A stretch of DNA of 64,000 nt from NCBI GenBank assembly GCA_030600585.1, contig JAUVLU010000001.1, forward strand, positions 62,001 through 126,000, written 5' to 3'. The notes beneath the pieces are model-generated. The model ran no database searches, was not told the origin of the DNA, and was given only the letters and a program-made list of their open reading frames with translations. A program made the position numbers and the translations under genes. This DNA is from Candidatus Cloacimonadota bacterium. GTDB lineage: Bacteria > Cloacimonadota > Cloacimonadia > Cloacimonadales > TCS61. The number at the start of each line of letters is the position of its first letter. The first letter of the stretch is position 1. Shown one piece after another: positions 59,186-64,000 of this stretch.

Positions 59186-60865
59186 CTATTCTTCATCTAA
59201 TCTCTTTAACATTTTATAAACCATATCTTTGGTGATCAATTCAGGAAGTGTGACAGCTTCTTCCTTTTCCGGCATATAGAAAACATACAGTGGAACACCT
59301 GCCCTGTCAAATTTTCTTAACCATTCACCAATTATGTCGTCTTTTTTTGTATTATCACCGCGAAGCATTTCTACATCATGCTCTTTAAATGCTGCTTCAA
59401 TATCTTTAGTAAATAAGACGACTGTCTCATTTGTTTTGCATGTAAGACACCACTCAGCACCGAAATCAATAAAAACAGGTTTACCTTCATCTCGATATTG
59501 CTGCACAAGTTCAGGAGAAAATTTTTGCCAATCACGTGGGTAATTTGCACTTTCATCAGTTTGTGCAGAAGTATTATAATCAAGTGTCATAAAACCTGCA
59601 CCGATGGCAATTATCAAAGCTGCGATTGTTGCTATCCATTGCTTTCTTTTGGAAAATTCAGGTCTGGCAAAGCGACCGTATATCCAAACTGCAAATGCCA
59701 GAATAATAAGATATAACAAAACATTAATTAAATTTATACCACCGATAAGAAAGTAAAGAGAACGCAGCAGATAAAGTGCTGTAAGGAAAAGCAGGAATCC
59801 CATCGCTTCCTTAAAAATATTCATCCATTCACCTGGTTTAGGAATAGCTTTTATTGCTTTTGGCCAGAAACCGAGAAGTATAAATGGGAAGGCAAGTCCA
59901 ATTCCAATAAGAATGAATATACCGAAGATCATAACCGGAGGTTGAGAGAAAGCAAAACCAAGAGCTGCTCCAAGAAGCGGTGCTGTACACGGTGTTGCCA
60001 GAAGTACAGCAAAAATTCCACTGAGAAATGATCCGGTCAAACCACTTTTGGATGATGCTTTTGTTGCTGCGGTCATTCCCGGAGCCCGGATAATAAATAC
60101 ATCGAACATCGATAATGAGAAAACAAATATTATAATTAATAATGCTGTTACAAATCCGGCATTTTGAAATTGGAATCCCCAACCTACCATTTCACCGGAT
60201 GTTTTAAGAATAACTATTACCAAAGCAAGAATTAAAAATGAAACTATAATACCAGCAGTATATGCCATCGAACTTTTAAAAATTTGTTTCTTATCCTGTT
60301 GGCTTTGCTTAACCAAACTCATTGCTTTTATAGATAACACCGGCAGAACGCAAGGCATAATATTCAAAATTAATCCGCCCAGAAATGCCATTAATAAATA
60401 TTTCAAAATTTGCATTGAAGTGGTTTTTTCTGCATTTTCATCTTTTGCTTCAATTCCAAATTGAAGATTGAATTCCAATTCTTCCGGCATAAAACACGTT
60501 CCACCTTCATCACAGAACTGATATCCGGCATAAACATTAATAACAGGATTTCCTTTAAAATTTTCTGAAACTGTAAACTGTTTAGTCAATGTAACGGTTC
60601 CGTGATATTCAATATTGCCATCTTCTGTTTTCTTACCTTCGGGATATTCAGTTGGCTCAAATGTGATTCCTTCAATATCATCCACCTCGATGAAAAACAT
60701 ATCTTCCTGCAAAGTCTGATGCATTCCTGCCGGAATTACATATATTACTTTTATTTGGCTGCCTTCGATTTTTGCCGACATTACCTGCTGCGGGTCTGGT
60801 GCTTGTGCGAAAAGTGAAGTAACTAATAACATTACGGCAAAAGTGATCCACAAAGTTTTCCTCAT
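59186..60865 (-). CDS. Thiol:disulfide interchange protein, DsbD-like
   Basis: IMPCVLPVLSIKAMSL, LATPCTAPLLGAALGFAF, C-terminal FIDFGAEWCLTCKTNE. Confidence 0.93.
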   Translation of the reverse strand: MRKTLWITFAVMLLVTSLFAQAPDPQQVMSAKIEGSQIKVIYVIPAGMHQTLQEDMFFIEVDDIEGITFEPTEYPEGKKTEDGNIEYHGTVTLTKQFTVSENFKGNPVINVYAGYQFCDEGGTCFMPEELEFNLQFGIEAKDENAEKTTSMQILKYLLMAFLGGLILNIMPCVLPVLSIKAMSLVKQSQQDKKQIFKSSMAYTAGIIVSFLILALVIVILKTSGEMVGWGFQFQNAGFVTALLIIIFVFSLSMFDVFIIRAPGMTAATKASSKSGLTGSFLSGIFAVLLATPCTAPLLGAALGFAFSQPPVMIFGIFILIGIGLAFPFILLGFWPKAIKAIPKPGEWMNIFKEAMGFLLFLTALYLLRSLYFLIGGINLINVLLYLIILAFAVWIYGRFARPEFSKRKQWIATIAALIIAIGAGFMTLDYNTSAQTDESANYPRDWQKFSPELVQQYRDEGKPVFIDFGAEWCLTCKTNETVVLFTKDIEAAFKEHDVEMLRGDNTKKDDIIGEWLRKFDRAGVPLYVFYMPEKEEAVTLPELITKDMVYKMLKRLDEE

Positions 60866-61062
60866 TCATCCTCCAAATATAATATTATTTGACACTATCA
60901 AATAAAGCAATTTACATTCCTAAAGAATTCATATTTTTATCAAGTTTTTATTTTAAAATATTCACAATAGGGTCATTAATATTAACATCACATCTGCATT
61001 CAACCTTGAAATGGTTAACCTTAAAGAGTTCATGAAAGAAACCTTTTCAAGGTTTATATTCT

Positions 61063-61210
61063 GGTTTCCATTACCCCAGCTTGGAAACGTTGTCATCACG
61101 TTGATTATTTGTATCCAGGTCAGTCTACGTAAACGATGCCCCGACAGTCTGTGAACAGTGAAATAAATAAAAAAGATTTCACGTCCTAAAGGCTTGGATA
61201 CAAGAGCAGA
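61063..61210 (-). repeat. Two-hairpin interspersed repeat, copy C, interrupted
   Basis: ctggtttcc.tt.ccccagcttggaaac..tgtcatcacgttgattatttgtatcca [about 75 bp insert] ggcttggatacaa. Confidence 0.8.
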
Positions 61211-61390
61211 TGTCACTATCTCATCAGGAATTATAAGCCGTAGGCTTATTTGTCCCATGAAATGCGTGAGCCTATTTCATCAGGAATGAAAAGTTGCCTG
61301 ACCACTCAAAAGTGGTCAGGCGAAATTCCCTTATTTCATCAGGACTTGTCCTCCGAAGCTTTCTTGAACATCAAAGCTTTAGCGTAGAAG

Positions 61391-63373
61391 TTAGCGAAGG
61401 AGGATCATTTTCTTAGTTTGCTCAAAATTTCCGGATTTGAGTTTATAGAAATAAACACCGGAAGAAACAGGTTTACCACCATCATCAGTTCCGTTCCAGA
61501 TTATGGAGTAGCCGACTCCGTCGGCAAAAAACGGCGAGGGACCCGCCGACTCCAAAATATCCAAAGTTTTTACCTTCTGTCCTTTCAAATTATAGATTTC
61601 AATTTGTGATAATTCATGGGAATTCGTGGTTTCAAAACTAATCGTTGTTGAAGGATTGAATGGATTTGGATAATTGCCTATAAGTTTGGTTTCTGCAACA
61701 ATAATATCTTCGGAATTAACAACTGGCTCTAATGTAAAATCTATACCGGATGTAGTATTTCCGGAAGTTACTACAACACCGGATACAGTTTCGGGTTCAT
61801 AACCATCAAGTGAAGCTGTTACTTCATAGGTTCCCTGTGCGATTGTGATAACATAATCACCGCTATAATCAGGATTAACCGTAACACTACCGGCTGTTAC
61901 TTCAACGTCTGTGGCAAAACCACTTCCACCGTTTAATGTAACATTTCCCTCGATGAATCCATTTTCTATTACTCCAAGCAAGCCTTCAAAGGTAATATTC
62001 TGTGCGTAAATATCCTTTGCTCCATTCCTGTCATCTTCCCAAGCTGCAATGAGCTGGTTATTACCAAATTGACTGCATTCGTTATGAACTTTTTCAGATG
62101 CCACAGAGCACAAAGTTACAGAATTCCCTGTCCACACAAAGTTGCCATCCGAATCAAGACGCATAGCTTTAATGTAGGAATCCATACCATTAATTCCTTC
62201 TTCATAAAGAATTATCACATCGTCATTAGCCTGTCTCACTGCAAAAGGAAGAACATATAGCGAGGATACATCGATGATCGTTTTACCGTTATCAGTCCAT
62301 AATCTGTTACCGATCTCATCAAGTTTTTGACCGGAAATCCCATGATTATTCTGATCGCTATCGGTTTCAAACCAATATGCATAAAGTTCATTTGTTGTAG
62401 GGTTAAATGCGATGTCAGGGTAGAATTTTTCACGATAACTTTCTGTTGAAAGTTCCACACCATTTACGGTGAATTCCACACTTCCATCAGAGTTTACATG
62501 CTGAATAAAACTGCTGGCATCCATATTGCTGTCTCTGTCATCATGCCAGGCAATGAAACAGCCGTTATTGTTATCATTAACTATGGAAAAAACTTGTGTC
62601 CATGCAGATATTCCACCAGTATTAGACACAACCGTATCGCTTGCCCAAACTGCGTTCCCATCAGTATCAAATCTTTGCATCAGTATGTAACGGGTAGGTG
62701 AATATGGAGGACCGGAATCCTCGAAGAACTTTAGCAATATCTCATCGTTATCTACTGCCAAAGGCTGCGGCCACGAATAGGTATTTGCACAACTTAGAGT
62801 AATGCCGTTCGCTCCCCATAACAAAGTTCCGTCAGGAGTAATTTTCTGCATGATAATAACATATTCCGATTGCCATGTAATAACAGTGTTTCCACTCGAT
62901 GTTACACAAACTTTTGGAGATACATCAAAAGAAGTACTGTTAGAAAGTTCCACCCCGTCATCTCCCCAAATGAAAGTTCCGTCCGGCGCAATTCGATAGG
63001 CATAAACGTTGTTATATCCGGCATTCCTGATATCCTGAAATGTTAAAATCGCATGATTATCCGCATCAACTGTCATATCCCAATCTGTAAGCCAGGTCAT
63101 TGCAGGATGATCACTTATAAGGATGCCGTTATGATCCCACAATTCATTTCCCTGTGAATCTAACCTTTGCAAGCGAACATCATAATTACCCGAATCATTA
63201 GAAAACCAGCCAATATATGTATCACCAACTGGACCGGTAACCACTTTTACAACAGCCTGTTCACCACTTAGATCACAAATAGCATTGTTCACGGCAGGAT
63301 CATTGCTCCACTGTGCAAATAATGCACTAACAGCAAGAGCCATCATTAAAACAAAAAATAGTAGCTTTTTCAT
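61391..63373 (-). CDS. Secreted protein with carboxypeptidase-regulatory-like repeat and T9SS-type sorting domain
   Basis: Signal peptide; FIEGNVTLNGGSGFATDVEVTAGSVTVNPDYSGDYVITIAQGTYEVTASLDGYE; NYPNPFNPSTTISF...KKMILLR. Confidence 0.82.
   Translation of the reverse strand: MKKLLFFVLMMALAVSALFAQWSNDPAVNNAICDLSGEQAVVKVVTGPVGDTYIGWFSNDSGNYDVRLQRLDSQGNELWDHNGILISDHPAMTWLTDWDMTVDADNHAILTFQDIRNAGYNNVYAYRIAPDGTFIWGDDGVELSNSTSFDVSPKVCVTSSGNTVITWQSEYVIIMQKITPDGTLLWGANGITLSCANTYSWPQPLAVDNDEILLKFFEDSGPPYSPTRYILMQRFDTDGNAVWASDTVVSNTGGISAWTQVFSIVNDNNNGCFIAWHDDRDSNMDASSFIQHVNSDGSVEFTVNGVELSTESYREKFYPDIAFNPTTNELYAYWFETDSDQNNHGISGQKLDEIGNRLWTDNGKTIIDVSSLYVLPFAVRQANDDVIILYEEGINGMDSYIKAMRLDSDGNFVWTGNSVTLCSVASEKVHNECSQFGNNQLIAAWEDDRNGAKDIYAQNITFEGLLGVIENGFIEGNVTLNGGSGFATDVEVTAGSVTVNPDYSGDYVITIAQGTYEVTASLDGYEPETVSGVVVTSGNTTSGIDFTLEPVVNSEDIIVAETKLIGNYPNPFNPSTTISFETTNSHELSQIEIYNLKGQKVKTLDILESAGPSPFFADGVGYSIIWNGTDDGGKPVSSGVYFYKLKSGNFEQTKKMILLR
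61511..61553 (-). repeat. In-frame palindromic element, copy 2
   Basis: gccgactccgtcggcaaaaaacggcgagggacccgccgactcc. Confidence 0.85.
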
Positions 63374-63376
63374 TTG

Positions 63377-64000
63377 TTACTCTCCTTTTTTATTTTTTTG
63401 AACGTATTCTTCAATTGTTAATGCTTGCTTCCAATATATCTCAAAAATTCCGGACATTGCTTTAGAAAAATCGGAATGTTCAAAGATCATTGTAGTGAAA
63501 CTGAGTGATATATCTGCTTCGTTCCTGAGAGCTAACATTAAAGTTTGATTATCAAAAATAAACATCTTAAATGGCAAATATGTGGAAATTCTTACTTGCT
63601 CTCCTATTTTCTCGAAATATTTCATTTTTTTTATGAAAGAAGAAATGTTCTCCGGTTCGATTTCATATAACGAAAGGAAAGTAACACCACTGTTAATGCT
63701 TTCTTGCTCCGGTTTTCTTATCTCGTTTGAGATTTGTGAGATATTGGAACTGCCAATGTTCATAGCATAAGGTGGTTTATTGAAAGCCAGCACTATCTCT
63801 TTTGTTTCACTTTCCAGTGTTTCTACACGAGAAATAATACTGTTTCGAGAACTTAGAACCTGAAGAAAATCGAGTGGATTTTTTTTATTTGTATTATTAT
63901 CGTATAATTCCTGCAAACTGCTGTTTAAATTCTTAATAACATCTTTTTTCTCATTCAATTCTTTTTCCAGGCTGGAAAGAACTTTTTCCGGTTCTACAGC
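63377..64000 (-). CDS. Hypothetical protein, N-terminus truncated by window end
   Basis: Frame stays open past the TTG at 63958 to the window edge (AVEPEKVLSSLEKELNEKKD). Confidence 0.55.
   Translation of the reverse strand, partial: AVEPEKVLSSLEKELNEKKDVIKNLNSSLQELYDNNTNKKNPLDFLQVLSSRNSIISRVETLESETKEIVLAFNKPPYAMNIGSSNISQISNEIRKPEQESINSGVTFLSLYEIEPENISSFIKKMKYFEKIGEQVRISTYLPFKMFIFDNQTLMLALRNEADISLSFTTMIFEHSDFSKAMSGIFEIYWKQALTIEEYVQKNKKGE

Overview
AT-rich bacterial chromosome segment with no rRNA, tRNA, CRISPR array or transposase that I could recognise. Family content suggests a Candidatus Cloacimonadota-like organism (inference only): many secreted proteins with an 'NPFNPTTTISF...KGQ.VK...WNGKD..SSGVYFYKL...KMLLMK' FlgD-like/T9SS type-A sorting domain, GWxTD, C25 peptidases, a tandem ThyX and a double-ExbD cluster. 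Housekeeping genes: dnaE (5' truncated by the window), yraN, priA, acyl-CoA dehydrogenase, queH, csp, ygiQ, serC, PBP1A, ricT, rlmN, deoC, AOR, thyX. The best candidate for something new is the minus-strand gene 52866..54833. The ORF track splits it in two at a single in-frame TGA (54651..54653). That TGA falls exactly where the first Cys of a thioredoxin-type CxxC belongs (FFWGSSG-U-GGC-ISAAP), and a GC-rich hairpin with a GGC loop begins 12 nt after it. I read this as a probable selenocysteine thioredoxin-like domain fused to PKD, beta-helix and T9SS sorting domains, next to a DsbD/TlpA/Omp28-like redox cluster. A second theme is a population of small palindromic elements. Some are inserted in frame within sorting-domain coding sequence and the thyX 3' end. 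Others form a two-hairpin repeat family placed downstream of sorting-domain genes, with remnants of sorting-domain 3' ends beside them.
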